Assembly: GCF_018687895.1 (NCBI RefSeq)
Contig: NZ_CP061307.1
Span: forward strand, 1,695,948 to 1,759,947
DNA from: Polynucleobacter sp. JS-JIR-II-50
Lineage (GTDB): Bacteria; Pseudomonadota; Gammaproteobacteria; Burkholderiales; Burkholderiaceae
Length of the DNA: 64,000 nt
Direction: 5' to 3'
Shown: positions 16,168 to 25,363 of the stretch, piece by piece
Layout of the letters: every line of letters begins with the position of its first letter
Position numbering within the stretch: the stretch's first letter is position 1
Position numbers and translations under genes: made by a program
Notes under the pieces: generated by a model
What the model saw: the letters and a program-made list of their open reading frames with translations, nothing else
Database searches by the model: none
Told to the model about the DNA's origin: nothing

Positions 16168-16401
16168 TTAAGCCTCGAACACTCGAACTTGTTGCTCAAC
16201 CTGGGCCAGCATCCCCTGACAATGTTTTAGCAAGGCTGCGCCACGTTGATAGGCTAATAAGGTTTCTTCTAGGGAAAATTTGCCAGACTCCATATCGGAA
16301 ATAAGCTTTTCAAGCTCTTTTACCGCTTGCTCATAGCGAAGATCTGGGTCGATTTGGACCTCAAGGCCTGGTTTTTGACTCTCTGACTTCTTGGCTGGCA
16401 T
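16168..16401 (-). CDS. xseB: Exodeoxyribonuclease VII small subunit
   Basis: 77 residues with the family's YEQAVKELEKLISDMESGKFSLEE helical core, spanning about residues 23-46. Several XseB copies bind one XseA to form ExoVII, which degrades single-stranded DNA in mismatch repair. Directly abuts ispA. XseA is not in the window. Confidence 0.94.
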   Translation of the reverse strand: MPAKKSESQKPGLEVQIDPDLRYEQAVKELEKLISDMESGKFSLEETLLAYQRGAALLKHCQGMLAQVEQQVRVFEA

Positions 16402-16469
16402 AAGCGATTTCCTTGATATTTCTTGTGCAGATGGCCCTACATATTAAAGCGAGAAGCCCCTTGGATGGG

Positions 16470-16475
16470 TATAAT
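16470..16475 (+). promoter_or_regulatory. Possible -10 for the Rieske gene
   Basis: A perfect TATAAT in the 152-bp divergent gap between xseB and the Rieske oxygenase gene, about 88 bases before its ATG. No convincing -35 stands 16-18 bases upstream. Confidence is low. Confidence 0.3.
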
Positions 16476-16562
16476 TCACCCCTTCCTTTCCAATATCGAT
16501 CCGTCGATGGTTGGATTGGTTATTCCGCTTAGCTTCGGCTGACGTTTTCGGGGGTGGGGAGA

Positions 16563-17669
16563 ATGACTAATCTGGCTACCGCGCAGAAGCTTGCGCCGTC
16601 CAATCTGCAATTGCCGGTTTCGGCATATTTTGACGCTGACCTGTATCAGCGGGAAATTGAACTGCTTTTTAAGCAGGGCCCTGGCTATGTTGGTCACGAA
16701 TTGATGGTGCCTGAAATGGGCTCCTATCAGACTTTAAGCGCAGAAAACGAAGGTCGCATCCTTGTTCGCAATGAGTCTGGCGTAGAACTTCTTTCTAATG
16801 TTTGTCGCCATCGTCAAGCATTGATGCTCAATGGTCGCGGTAAAGCAGACAATATTGTTTGCCCATTACATCGCTGGACCTATGACTTAGGAGGCAATTT
16901 ATTAGGCGCACCTCACTTTGAAGATAAGCCTTGTTTAAATCTTGGCAAGTCCCCGCTACAAAATTGGCAAGGCTTGTTATTTGAAGGTCCTCGCGATGTG
17001 CGCTCTGATCTTGCTAAGCTGGGTGTTGCCGACGATCTTCAGTTTGAAGGATACGTTCTAGACCATGTTGAAGTGCATGAATGCAACTACAACTGGAAAA
17101 CATTCATCGAGGTCTATCTCGAGGACTATCACGTTGTGCCATTTCATCCGGGTCTTGGAAAATTTGTTTCTTGCGAGGATCTACACTGGGAGTTCGGTGA
17201 TTGGCATAGCGTTCAAACCGTTGGCATTCACAAAGATTTACAAACTCCAGGCTCATCAACCTATCGTAACTGGCACGAAGCAGTGCTTCGCCAATTTGAC
17301 GGTAAAGCCCCACGCCATGGGGCTATCTGGCTAACCTATTACCCCAATGTCATGGTGGAGTGGTACCCAGGCGTTTTGTGCGTATCAACGCTGCACCCAA
17401 TGGGGCCCGGTAAAACACGAAATATCGTCGAGTTCTATTACCCAGAAGAAATCGCTTTGTTTGAGCGCGAATTTGTGGAAGCAGAACGTGCTGCTTATAT
17501 GGAAACCTGCATCGAAGATGATGAAATTGCTGAGCGCATGGATCAGGGCCGAGCAGCCCTACTTGCCCGTGGCATTAATGAAGTAGGTCCCTATCAAAGC
17601 CCAATGGAAGATGGCATGCAACATTTTCATGAGTGGTATCGCCGCGTCATGAACTTCGAAGGCGCATAA
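16563..17669 (+). CDS. Rieske-type aromatic ring-hydroxylating oxygenase, alpha subunit
   Basis: 368 residues from the ATG at 16563; a GTG two codons upstream is possible but less likely. The Rieske 2Fe-2S ligands are Cys81-x-His83 and Cys100-x2-His103. The mononuclear iron site is visible in EDYHVVPFH (about residue 190), which supplies the two His. Such enzymes use O2 and electrons from a reductase to hydroxylate or demethylate substrates. No beta subunit lies nearby, so this is probably an alpha-only, RHO-like monooxygenase. The unlinked reductase at 39376 could supply electrons (inference). Substrate unknown. Confidence 0.9.
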   Translation: MTNLATAQKLAPSNLQLPVSAYFDADLYQREIELLFKQGPGYVGHELMVPEMGSYQTLSAENEGRILVRNESGVELLSNVCRHRQALMLNGRGKADNIVCPLHRWTYDLGGNLLGAPHFEDKPCLNLGKSPLQNWQGLLFEGPRDVRSDLAKLGVADDLQFEGYVLDHVEVHECNYNWKTFIEVYLEDYHVVPFHPGLGKFVSCEDLHWEFGDWHSVQTVGIHKDLQTPGSSTYRNWHEAVLRQFDGKAPRHGAIWLTYYPNVMVEWYPGVLCVSTLHPMGPGKTRNIVEFYYPEEIALFEREFVEAERAAYMETCIEDDEIAERMDQGRAALLARGINEVGPYQSPMEDGMQHFHEWYRRVMNFEGA

Positions 17670-17739
17670 TCCAAACAGGCTTCACGGTTTCATTAATACC
17701 CTTTATGAATAACCCTCATCACTAAAAATAGGAAGCATC

Positions 17740-18570
17740 ATGACTCCTCTGATCTCAGCTAACCAGTTAGAAGAAATCATTAATAGTGGTGAAAATGTAT
17801 TGCTCTGTGATTGCCGCTTTGATTTAGCCGACCCACTAATCGGCAAAAAATCCTACGAAGAAAGCCATATTCCTGGTGCCATTTATGTAGACCTCGATAA
17901 AGATCTCTCAGGGAGTAAAACTGGGATGAACGGCAGACATCCCCTGCCCAATCCAGAAGTCTGGGCTCAAACTAAAACGCGCTTAGGCATCAACCCCAAT
18001 ACCTTAGTAGTTGCCTATGACAAACAAGGCTCTGTGTATGCCAGCCGTTTGTGGTGGATGCTCAAGGCAACAGGGCATGCAAATGTTCGAGTACTAGATG
18101 GCGGCTTAGATTCTTGGAATGGCCCCATGGGTTCTATTCCAAGAGCGCCTACCCCTTGCGCCGAAGCCATTGGAGTGATGCCTTATGCGGGGCTGGTTCT
18201 AGTTGATGAAGTGGTGGCTAATCTAGAGACAAAGAAAAACAAAATCATCGATGCGCGCACTGAAGATCGCTTTCATGGTCAAAATGAAACGTTGGATCCA
18301 GTTGGCGGGCATATTCCGGGGGCGATGAATCGCTTCTTTAAAAATAATCTTAATGCGACTGCATTCAAAACTCCTGAGCAGTTATTCAAAGAATTTTCAG
18401 AATTCCTCGGGACTACTAAAGCTTCTGAAGTGATTCACCAATGTGGATCTGGCGTCACTGCCTGCCACAATCTTCTAGCGATGGAGCTTGCTGGCTTTAA
18501 AGGCTCACGCCTGTATGCAGGTAGCTGGAGCGAATGGTGCGCAGACCCCAAAAGGCCTGTTGAGCTTTAA
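17740..18570 (+). CDS. sseA: 3-mercaptopyruvate/thiosulfate sulfurtransferase
   Basis: 276 residues with two tandem rhodanese domains, the N-terminal one inactive (CDCRFDLADP) and the C-terminal one catalytic with CGSGVTAC (Cys235). The CGSGVTA loop is that of 3-mercaptopyruvate sulfurtransferases such as E. coli SseA, whereas classical rhodaneses carry CRxG[KR]. It transfers sulfane sulfur to cyanide or thiols. Its AT-rich leader includes a plausible GGAAG ribosome site 7 bases before the ATG. Confidence 0.93.
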   Translation: MTPLISANQLEEIINSGENVLLCDCRFDLADPLIGKKSYEESHIPGAIYVDLDKDLSGSKTGMNGRHPLPNPEVWAQTKTRLGINPNTLVVAYDKQGSVYASRLWWMLKATGHANVRVLDGGLDSWNGPMGSIPRAPTPCAEAIGVMPYAGLVLVDEVVANLETKKNKIIDARTEDRFHGQNETLDPVGGHIPGAMNRFFKNNLNATAFKTPEQLFKEFSEFLGTTKASEVIHQCGSGVTACHNLLAMELAGFKGSRLYAGSWSEWCADPKRPVEL

Positions 18571-18576
18571 AGCTTG

Positions 18577-19350
18577 TTAGTGCAATAGGGACAGTAGGAT
18601 CACAAACCCTACGCCACAAGCAATCAAGATCGTCTGACGTAAAGACTCGACCCAGTGTGGGCGACGGTGCATCTGCGGGATGAGATCACTCACCGCAATA
18701 TAAATAAAACTACTAGAAGCGACCACCAATAAATATGGCATCGCTGCATGCGCTTTTTCCAAGAAGAAATAAGCCAATACGCCACCCACTACCGCCGACA
18801 AGCCGCAAATAAAGTTGTACAACAAGGCGCGCGCGCGCGAGAACCCAGCATTTAACAAGACAATGAAATCGCCGATCTCTTGTGGAATCTCATGGGCAAT
18901 GATCGCAATGGCTGTAAAAATGCCTACTTGAAAGTCGGCCATAAAGGCTGCAGCAATCAGGATGCCATCTACGAAGTTATGAATGCCATCCCCAACCAAA
19001 ATCATCCAGCCACTACGCCCAGCATTTTCTGCATCATGCCCATGGTGGTGGTGGTGACCATCACCCTCATGATGATGATCGTGTCGCAATAAAGCAATCT
19101 TCTCAAGCAAGAAAAATCCTAATAGCCCAGCAAGCAAAGTAGCAAATAAAAACTGGGGATTTGCACCTTCCATGCTAAATGCCTCAGGCAAGGAGTGGAG
19201 CAAAGCTGTTGCTAGCAAAATACCAACCGATAGGCTCACCATATTGTTGACCATCTTGGATAGCATAGCCAAAGAACAACTTGCAGCCACCAAGACGCTG
19301 GCAGTACCCGCTAACGCAGTGACTAAGAGGATGCTTTGTAAAACAGTCAT
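18577..19350 (-). CDS. ZIP family metal transporter
   Basis: 257 residues with about eight membrane segments. A cytoplasmic histidine-rich loop (HHHEGDGHHHHHGHDAE, about residues 94-110) follows the third. The signature of ZIP helix IV (GDGIHNFVDGILIAAAF) and the HEIPQEIGD metal site of helix V are both present. It imports zinc or another divalent cation into the cytoplasm. Convergent with sseA by 6 bp and 5 bp after the dienelactone hydrolase gene, so probably an operon with the latter. Confidence 0.94.
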   Translation of the reverse strand: MTVLQSILLVTALAGTASVLVAASCSLAMLSKMVNNMVSLSVGILLATALLHSLPEAFSMEGANPQFLFATLLAGLLGFFLLEKIALLRHDHHHEGDGHHHHHGHDAENAGRSGWMILVGDGIHNFVDGILIAAAFMADFQVGIFTAIAIIAHEIPQEIGDFIVLLNAGFSRARALLYNFICGLSAVVGGVLAYFFLEKAHAAMPYLLVVASSSFIYIAVSDLIPQMHRRPHWVESLRQTILIACGVGFVILLSLLH

Positions 19351-19355
19351 CGCGC

Positions 19356-20231
19356 TTATGCCACTCCGTTTTTCTTAAACCAAGCAATACATTTTTCCCA
19401 ACCATCTTTCGCAGGACCTTCGCGATAGCTAGCGCGGTAATCGGCATGGAATGCATGGGGGGTATCTGGATAAACTACAAATTCACAAGCCTTGGCAACA
19501 GGATTCTTAGGAGCGGCTTGCGCTAAAGCGGCGCGCATTTGATCAATACTCTCTAGAGAAATACCGGTATCAGCCGCGCCATACAAGCCGAGCACTGGCG
19601 CTTTTAAATCAGCGGCAATATCTACAGGATGTTTGGGGTTACCCTCGGTCTTCTCGCCAATGAGACGACCGTACCAAGCTACACCAGCACGGACCTGCGG
19701 CAAGGTTGCGGACAACCAAGTAATACGCCCACCCCAACAGAAGCCAGTAACGCCGACGCGTTTTAAGTCACCGCCATTTTTGCCGGCCCACACCAAAGCA
19801 GCTTGTAGATCGTTTAAGACCTGAACATCAGGAGTCTTAGCCACAATATTGGATTGGATTTCGGCAATCGTGCCGTAAGCATTGGGGTCACCTGCGCGGG
19901 TAAAAAATTCCGGGGCAATGGCAAGATACCCCAACTTCGCAAAACGTCTGGTGACATCAGCAATGTATTCGTGCACACCAAAAATCTCGCTCGCCACAAT
20001 AATGATGGGTAAAGAGCCTTTCGCTTTTTCAGGTCGAGAGACATACGCTGGCAACTGAAAGCTACCAACGGGGATCATCTGCTCACCAGCTTTGATGCCT
20101 TTGAAATCGGTTTCAATAGCCGCAGCCATCACAGGCTCAGAGGCTCCCACAAATCCAACCCCAATAGCGGTCGCACTTATTGCGGATGTTTTTATAAAAT
20201 TGCGTCGACTATTTTGAATGTCTTTACTCAT
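19356..20231 (-). CDS. Dienelactone hydrolase family protein, TAT-exported
   Basis: 291 residues. A twin-arginine signal (SRRNFIKTS) precedes a hydrophobic stretch, so export through TAT is expected. The alpha/beta-hydrolase body has the DLH nucleophile motif GFCWGG (Cys near residue 165), with a C-terminal Asp (GLYGAADTG) and His (PHAFHADYR). DLHs hydrolyse lactones such as dienelactone. Here the role is uncertain because no ortho-cleavage genes are nearby. Situated 5 bp upstream of the ZIP transporter gene. Confidence 0.93.
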   Translation of the reverse strand: MSKDIQNSRRNFIKTSAISATAIGVGFVGASEPVMAAAIETDFKGIKAGEQMIPVGSFQLPAYVSRPEKAKGSLPIIIVASEIFGVHEYIADVTRRFAKLGYLAIAPEFFTRAGDPNAYGTIAEIQSNIVAKTPDVQVLNDLQAALVWAGKNGGDLKRVGVTGFCWGGRITWLSATLPQVRAGVAWYGRLIGEKTEGNPKHPVDIAADLKAPVLGLYGAADTGISLESIDQMRAALAQAAPKNPVAKACEFVVYPDTPHAFHADYRASYREGPAKDGWEKCIAWFKKNGVA

Positions 20232-20267
20232 TACCCTGTCTCCTGGCTTGCATTTCCCATTAAATAC

Positions 20268-23093
20268 TCAGTGCGCCTCTTCCCAATTATCGCCAATCCC
20301 AATACTAACCACCAAAGGCACCTTTAACTGGGCAACATTGCACATCAAACCGGGTAATTTTGCTTGTACTACCTCAAGCTCATCAAAAGGCACATCTAGG
20401 ACCAACTCATCATGAACCTGCAATAGAAGCTTGGTCTTGAGCTGCTCTTTTTCAAGCCAGCCCTCAACCGCGATCATGGCTAACTTGATCAAGTCAGCTG
20501 CAGTACCTTGCATTGGGGCATTAATCGCTGCACGCTCAGCCCCCTGCCGTCGCGGACCATTGGAACCCTTGATCTCCGGCAACCATAGACGTCGCCCAAA
20601 AACTGTTTCTACATAGCCATTCTCTCTTGCTTCGAGACGGGTACGCTCCATATACTGAGCCACCCCGGGATAACGATCGAAGTATTTAGCGATGTAGTTT
20701 TGCGCAGCAGAACGCTCAATACCCAGATTACCGGCCAAACCAAAAGCACTCATGCCGTAAATCAGGCCAAAGTTAATTACCTTAGCGTATCGACGTTGCT
20801 CAGAATTCACATCATCCAATGGGACACCAAAAATCTCTGCTGCAGTAGCCTGGTGAACGTCTTTACCCTCTTTAAATGCCGTTAAGAGATTTTCATCTTC
20901 GGCAATGTGCGCCATGATGCGCAACTCAATTTGGGAGTAATCCGCCGACAATAATTTGCATCCGTCTGCTGGAATAAAGGCCTCACGAATACGACGACCC
21001 TCTTCTGTGCGCACCGGAATGTTTTGCAAGTTTGGATCGCTTGATGCTAGGCGACCTGTGACTGCAGTAGCTTGCGAGAAGTTCGTATGCACGCGCCCCG
21101 TCTTGGGATCAGCCATGCGAGGAAGCTTCTCAATATAAGTGGACATTAGCTTTGCTAAGCTGCGGTAATCCAAAATGCGCGCAGGCAAGGGATAGTCTTC
21201 CGCTAACTTCTGCAACACTTCCTCGTCGGTAGAGGGTGCGCCTGAAGGCGTCTTTTTAATTACCGGAAGCTCAAGTTGTCCAAATAAAATTTCTGCGATC
21301 TGCTTAGGTGACTGAATATTAAAAGGCTGACCTGCTAGCTTGTGAATTTCGCCTTCTAACTCAAGCAAACGTTTGCCCACCTGCTGGCCTTGTTTGGCCA
21401 ACAATGCTGAATCAATCCGAATGCCATTACGCTCCATGATGCCGAGCACACGCATAGCGGGCATCTCTACCTTTTCATAGATATAGAGCAGGCCTGAGTT
21501 TTCCTGAATCTGCGGCCATAACTCTAAATGTAGACGCAAAGTAATGTCAGCATCCTCTGCCGCATAGTCTGTCGCAATTTGGAGATCGACTTGATCAAAG
21601 CCAATCTGGTGGACACCTTTGCCGCAGACCTCTTCATAGCGAATGGTTTTCATGCCTAAATGACGCTCAGCCAAGCTGTCCATATTGTGAGGCATGTGTG
21701 ACTCAAGCACATAAGACTCTAGTAAGGTGTCAAATGCAATGCCCTTTAAGGTAATGCCATAGTTTGCAAAGATATGGGCGTCGTACTTTAAGTTTTGACC
21801 TACTTTTAAATGCGTTGCGCTTTCCAACCAGGGCTTCATGCGCGCGAGTACTAGGGCACGATCAAGCTGTACCTCACCGTTGCGGTGAGCAACCGGGATG
21901 TAACAAGCTTCACCCGGCTTTACTGATAAAGAAATTCCAACAAGTTCTGCCGCAAGCGCATCAAGACTGGTGGTTTCGGTGTCAACTGCGGTTAGCGAGG
22001 ATGACTCAATCTTCTTTAGCCACTTCTCCAAACTCGCTTCGTCCACCACGCATTCGTAGTGACGCTCGACCGCATCTTGTGAATCGCGAGTTTCTTGTGA
22101 CAAATCTTTGGTCGGCGAGCTAGCAATCACGCGCGTCTTTTTTTCTTTGTCTGCCACGCCCTCAGAGGAAGAAATTGGGCTACCTGCCAAATCAAAGCTT
22201 GCTGCCTCAGCCTTACTATCCGGGCTTGTGAGCTGCTTTTCTACGTCACGCAACCAAGTCTTAAATGCATAGCGCTCAAATAATTCACGCAATAAAGGCG
22301 CGTCTTCAGACTTGGCATGCAAGTCATCTAGACTTGGTAAATGGGGCGATAAATCACAATCGGTTTTTACCGTAATGAGTTGACGAGCTTGTGGCAACCA
22401 AGGAAGCGTAGCGCGCAAGTTTTCACCAACTACACCTTTAACTTGATCGGCATTTGCCATCAAGTTATCGAGAGTGCCAAATTCTGCTAACCATTTATTT
22501 GCCGTCTTTGGTCCTGCCTTTGGAACACCTGGCACGTTATCAACGGTATCGCCGATGATCGATAAATAATCCACAATCAATTCCGGTGGTACGCCAAACT
22601 TTTCTTTGACACCTTCGATGTCGAGCTTTTCATTTGTCATCGTGTTGATGAGAGTGACCGCAGGATTTACCAATTGCGCTAAATCTTTATCACCAGTCGA
22701 AATGATAGTTTCCCAACCCGCTTGCGTAGCTTGACAAGCCAAAGTTCCAATCACATCGTCCGCCTCAACACCAGAGACCATCAATACCGGCCAACCCAAA
22801 GCTTTCACCATGGCATGGATCGGCTCAATCTGTTTAACCAAATCCTCAGGCATGGGGGAGCGATGCGCCTTGTATTCTGAGTACATTTCGTCGCGGAAGG
22901 TCTTGCCTTTGGCATCAAAAACACAGGCAATATGGTCGGCCTTGAGCTCAGATCGGGCCCGGCGCATCATATTGACCATGCCATAAATAGCCCCAGTGGG
23001 CTCTCCCGCCCCATTTCTGAGGTCTGGCATGGCGTGGAAGGCGCGATAGAGGTAGCTAGAACCGTCTACCAACAAGAGTCTATGTTTAGTCAT
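20268..23093 (-). CDS. polA: DNA polymerase I
   Basis: 941 residues from the ATG at 23093; an in-frame ATG five codons upstream is less like the family start. Three intact domains: the 5'-3' exonuclease (LLLVDGSSYLYRAFHA opening), the 3'-5' proofreading exonuclease with its DTET acidic site near residue 375, and the polymerase with motif A (LLSADYSQIELRIMAH), the finger helix (RRYAKVINFGLIYGMS) and motif C (QVHDELVLDV). It fills gaps in Okazaki processing and repair. Divergent from the DUF2782 gene. Confidence 0.97.
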   Translation of the reverse strand: MTKHRLLLVDGSSYLYRAFHAMPDLRNGAGEPTGAIYGMVNMMRRARSELKADHIACVFDAKGKTFRDEMYSEYKAHRSPMPEDLVKQIEPIHAMVKALGWPVLMVSGVEADDVIGTLACQATQAGWETIISTGDKDLAQLVNPAVTLINTMTNEKLDIEGVKEKFGVPPELIVDYLSIIGDTVDNVPGVPKAGPKTANKWLAEFGTLDNLMANADQVKGVVGENLRATLPWLPQARQLITVKTDCDLSPHLPSLDDLHAKSEDAPLLRELFERYAFKTWLRDVEKQLTSPDSKAEAASFDLAGSPISSSEGVADKEKKTRVIASSPTKDLSQETRDSQDAVERHYECVVDEASLEKWLKKIESSSLTAVDTETTSLDALAAELVGISLSVKPGEACYIPVAHRNGEVQLDRALVLARMKPWLESATHLKVGQNLKYDAHIFANYGITLKGIAFDTLLESYVLESHMPHNMDSLAERHLGMKTIRYEEVCGKGVHQIGFDQVDLQIATDYAAEDADITLRLHLELWPQIQENSGLLYIYEKVEMPAMRVLGIMERNGIRIDSALLAKQGQQVGKRLLELEGEIHKLAGQPFNIQSPKQIAEILFGQLELPVIKKTPSGAPSTDEEVLQKLAEDYPLPARILDYRSLAKLMSTYIEKLPRMADPKTGRVHTNFSQATAVTGRLASSDPNLQNIPVRTEEGRRIREAFIPADGCKLLSADYSQIELRIMAHIAEDENLLTAFKEGKDVHQATAAEIFGVPLDDVNSEQRRYAKVINFGLIYGMSAFGLAGNLGIERSAAQNYIAKYFDRYPGVAQYMERTRLEARENGYVETVFGRRLWLPEIKGSNGPRRQGAERAAINAPMQGTAADLIKLAMIAVEGWLEKEQLKTKLLLQVHDELVLDVPFDELEVVQAKLPGLMCNVAQLKVPLVVSIGIGDNWEEAH

Positions 23094-23176
23094 ACCGCAA
23101 TCGTACAATCTAGTTGTGAATTGCCTACAGGTCTGGTTAGGGAACCGACCGAGAGTAGGCTTAAAAAGGTGAAAAA

Positions 23177-23581
23177 ATGCATTACTTAACGAACTTAATT
23201 AGCCACTCAATGAGTCAAAGCCTAACCCTAATGAGTTTTTTGGTGGTTTTTGGACTTTTTGGCGCCACTTCAGCCCAAGCTCAGAATAACAGCCAGGCAC
23301 TGAGTCCATCGGAATTGAACCGTATCAATAATCAGCCACTCGCACCTGCAGTGAGCGCAAGCGGTGTGATGAATGCCCCTGAACAACGCAAACCAAACTA
23401 TCAGTACAAAGACAAAAATGGCACTACCGTTACTGAATATAAGGATGTTAATTCTCCAACGCAGGTAGATGTAAAAACGCCATACACCAGTTATGAAATG
23501 GCACCGCCCACATCCGTAATGCCAGGACCTCCAAAAGATACCGATCTGATTAGCGTTCCTAGCGTCAGCATTCCCTTTTAA
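23177..23581 (+). CDS. DUF2782-like small exported protein
   Basis: 134 residues. A signal peptide runs to about residue 37 (ATSAQAQ). A short core, YQYKDKNGTTVTEYKD (about residues 75-90), matches the TVTEY motif of DUF2782, a betaproteobacterial family encoded between polA and thrB. The tail is Pro-rich. A Shine-Dalgarno-like AAGGTG lies 6 bases before the ATG at 23177. Function unknown, probably periplasmic. Family assignment rests on motif plus location. Confidence 0.75.
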   Translation: MHYLTNLISHSMSQSLTLMSFLVVFGLFGATSAQAQNNSQALSPSELNRINNQPLAPAVSASGVMNAPEQRKPNYQYKDKNGTTVTEYKDVNSPTQVDVKTPYTSYEMAPPTSVMPGPPKDTDLISVPSVSIPF

Positions 23582-23604
23582 TTTAAAAAAGTATTTACTG
23601 ATTT

Positions 23605-24579
23605 ATGGCTGTGTTTACTCCGATCGAGCTTGAAGATATTTCTCAATGGATTTCTCAGGACTTTGATATCGGCCAAGCCAGTGACATACGTGGCATTCAT
23701 GGTGGTATTGAAAACTCTAACTTTTTCTTAGATACCATCAAGAATGATCAGAAGCAGGAATATGTTTTAACAATCTTTGAAAGATTGTCTGCGCAACAAC
23801 TGCCTTTTTACTTAGAGTTAATGCGCCACCTAGCAAACAAAGGTGTGCCCGTTCCCAAGCCAATTGATAACAAACAGGGTGAGATTCTCTTTACCCTAAA
23901 AGGCAAGCCAGCAGCCATCGTTACCAAGCTTCCAGGTCTCTCTAGGCTCCAGCCCGAAGCCAATCATTGCGCCCTTGTCGGCGAGATGCTGGCGAAATTG
24001 CATTTGGCCGGGAAAGATTTTCCAAAATCACAAGAGAATCTTCGAAGTCTTGCTTGGTGGCAGAAAACAATACCTTTGGTATTGCCACACTTAAGTACAC
24101 CCCAGAAAGAGCTCATTACCCATGAGTTAAAAACTCAGGAGGAATTTTTTGCTTCGGGAACATACGATGGATTGCCACAAGGGGCAAGTCATTGCGATTT
24201 ATTCCGCGACAATGTCTTATTTGATCCCAAAGGATCTGATGCATCCCAAGATCAATTGGGTGGCTTCTTTGACTTTTACTTTGCTGGCACTGATAAATGG
24301 CTATTTGATATTGCCGTCACCGCCAATGACTGGTGTCTTGCAGATAACAAGCAAGATTTAGATCCCGCTCGCTTAGACGCGTTCATGAAAGCCTATCAGT
24401 CCGTTCGCCCCCTTACCAAAGAAGAACAAGCTAGCTGGCCACTCATGTTGCGTGCAGCAGCCTTACGCTTCTGGGTTTCAAGGCTCTGGGACTTCTATTT
24501 GCCGCGTGATGCGCAGATGCTAACCCCCCACGACCCTACGCACTTTGAACGCATCCTTTTAAGTCATCGCTCACTATGA
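23605..24579 (+). CDS. thrB: Homoserine kinase, ThrB type II
   Basis: 324 residues of the aminoglycoside phosphotransferase-like fold, not the GHMP fold of E. coli ThrB. The opening [16 protein letters not shown] and the GIENSNFFL segment are typical. The kinase site reads [13 protein letters not shown] (Brenner motif, near residue 194) with the metal-binding Asp in GFFDFYFAG. It phosphorylates homoserine in threonine synthesis. Its stop overlaps the next start by 4 bp. Confidence 0.94.
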   Translation: MAVFTPIELEDISQWISQDFDIGQASDIRGIHGGIENSNFFLDTIKNDQKQEYVLTIFERLSAQQLPFYLELMRHLANKGVPVPKPIDNKQGEILFTLKGKPAAIVTKLPGLSRLQPEANHCALVGEMLAKLHLAGKDFPKSQENLRSLAWWQKTIPLVLPHLSTPQKELITHELKTQEEFFASGTYDGLPQGASHCDLFRDNVLFDPKGSDASQDQLGGFFDFYFAGTDKWLFDIAVTANDWCLADNKQDLDPARLDAFMKAYQSVRPLTKEEQASWPLMLRAAALRFWVSRLWDFYLPRDAQMLTPHDPTHFERILLSHRSL

Positions 24580-25355
24580 AACTGAATTCGGTAGCACCCA
24601 AAGAAGGCTACACCTGGATTAGACAGGGCATTTGGCTCTTCAAACAAAATCCCTTGGGTTTCTTAATGCTGGTCTTCATGTATGTCTTTGCGGCGCAGCT
24701 AGCGGTAATCGTTCCAGTGATCGGCGTCTTTGCAGTTCTGCTGCTCACACCCACTCTTTCCGTTGGATTCATGACCGCTTGCCGCCAAGGCATTCAAAAA
24801 GAGCGTATTAGGCCGATGGTCTATTTGATAGCCCTGCGGTCTAGCCCTATTGTGCGAAAGAGAATTCTGCAATTAGGCTTGGTGTATGCCAGCATGATTT
24901 TGTTGCTCAGTTTTATCTTGAGTCTCTTGGTTGACTTTGAATTACTCCTGCCATTAATGACCAGCGATAAGTCCATCACACCCGAGGCGCTGCGTCAGAT
25001 TTACTTAGTGCTTTTCTTTGGCGCCATCCTGTACATACCAGTAGCCATGTTGATGTGGTTCTCTCCGGTACTGGTTGCTTGGGCAGATATGCCCGTCCCT
25101 CAGGCCCTCTTCTCAAGCTGCTTGGCATGCTGGGCTAATAAAGCGGCATTCTTTTTGTATCTAGCTATTTGGAGTGCAATTCTGATTGCCATTCCACTGA
25201 CAGTAGGAATGATTTTTGATGCGCTTGATCTGGGGCAAGCAGCCTCGTTCATCATCGCCCCTATTTCCATGGCGGGTTTGACGATCATGCACTGCTCTTT
25301 TTATGCAACTTGGAAAGCTTGCTTTACAGAAGATGAAGTGGTGTTACCTGTTTAA
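24576..25355 (+). CDS. BPSS1780-type membrane protein
   Basis: 259 residues with about six hydrophobic segments (around 27-50, 55-70, 105-128, 148-170, 190-215 and 222-245). The opening, with [19 protein letters not shown], is that of the BPSS1780 family found next to thrB in Burkholderiales. Function unknown; inner membrane. Translationally coupled to thrB through an ATGA overlap and convergent with uvrD. Confidence 0.88.
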   Translation: MKLNSVAPKEGYTWIRQGIWLFKQNPLGFLMLVFMYVFAAQLAVIVPVIGVFAVLLLTPTLSVGFMTACRQGIQKERIRPMVYLIALRSSPIVRKRILQLGLVYASMILLLSFILSLLVDFELLLPLMTSDKSITPEALRQIYLVLFFGAILYIPVAMLMWFSPVLVAWADMPVPQALFSSCLACWANKAAFFLYLAIWSAILIAIPLTVGMIFDALDLGQAASFIIAPISMAGLTIMHCSFYATWKACFTEDEVVLPV

Positions 25356-25363
25356 TTGATTTA

